From Richelia intracellularis HH01 (GTDB taxonomy: Bacteria; Cyanobacteriota; Cyanobacteriia; Cyanobacteriales; Nostocaceae), in NCBI RefSeq assembly GCF_000350105.1, contig NZ_CAIY01000027.1:1-64000 (forward strand): DNA of 64,000 nucleotides, given 5' to 3'. The translations under genes and the position numbers were made by a program. Shown here piece after piece: positions 63,215-64,000 of the stretch. The stretch's first letter is position 1, and every line of letters begins with the position of its first letter. The notes under the pieces were generated by a model. It was not told where the DNA came from, made no database searches, and was given only the letters and a program-made list of their open reading frames with translations.

Positions 63215-64000
<786 letters not shown>

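Overview
The window comes from a filamentous, heterocyst-forming cyanobacterium whose genome is being reduced. Genes specific to cyanobacteria (dark protochlorophyllide reductase chlL/chlN, a DUF5331 gene between them, a cyanobacterial acyl-ACP synthetase, an SLC12-type permease, many cyanobacterial hypotheticals) sit with a heterocyst-type ABC permease (DevC family) and a DevH-type CRP regulator. The DNA is strongly AT-rich, roughly one-third G+C by eye. By hand count only about 33 kb of 64 kb (about 52%) is intact coding sequence. The rest is long AT-rich gene-free DNA with several recognisable dead genes. I see no transposase, phage or CRISPR sequence. This pattern fits a vertically inherited symbiont such as diatom-associated Richelia; 'Nostoc azollae' is the main alternative. 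The taxon is inference, not proof.

Layout. 1-6.2 kb: a PsiE-like membrane protein, tRNA-Ala(GGC), a small membrane protein, hisF, ruvB and a GatD-type amidotransferase. 6.2-8.3 kb: empty. 8.3-17.1 kb: a lone devC-like permease, a large coiled-coil/TPR membrane protein, mltA, a conserved hypothetical with a nucleotide-binding-like C-terminus, and an HdrB-like CCG-domain protein, all on the minus strand. 17.3-21.5 kb: acpP-fabF-tkt. 23-26.7 kb: one or two small secreted proteins, acyl-ACP synthetase and a YlqD-family protein. 26.7-32.6 kb: nearly empty apart from msrB. 32.6-36.2 kb: devH and a divergent DALR-domain gene, then purS-purQ. 36.9-41 kb: glgB, a small secreted protein with a shifted 3' end, and a 57-residue lipoprotein. 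41.4-46.8 kb: an FtsL-like bitopic protein, ftsI and an SLC12-type transporter. 47.9-53.5 kb: a pentapeptide-repeat membrane protein, a decayed lipase-like gene and an HtrA-type protease. 53.7-56.8 kb: a wrecked dnaA followed by intact dnaN. 57.4-59.2 kb: a HAD phosphatase gene broken by two homopolymer shifts, then rnc. 61.6-64 kb: chlL, the DUF5331 gene, and chlN running off the window.

The main biological points are as follows. The replication initiator gene dnaA is a clear pseudogene beside a healthy sliding-clamp gene, so initiation must be DnaA-independent unless another copy exists. Three frameshifts in otherwise well-preserved frames fall exactly on A/T homopolymers. They are either sequencing errors, fresh pseudogenes, or candidates for transcriptional slippage. 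A textbook NtcA box lies upstream of devH, tying it to nitrogen control. Long perfect hairpins occur repeatedly in the empty DNA, and two also lie inside the DALR-domain gene.
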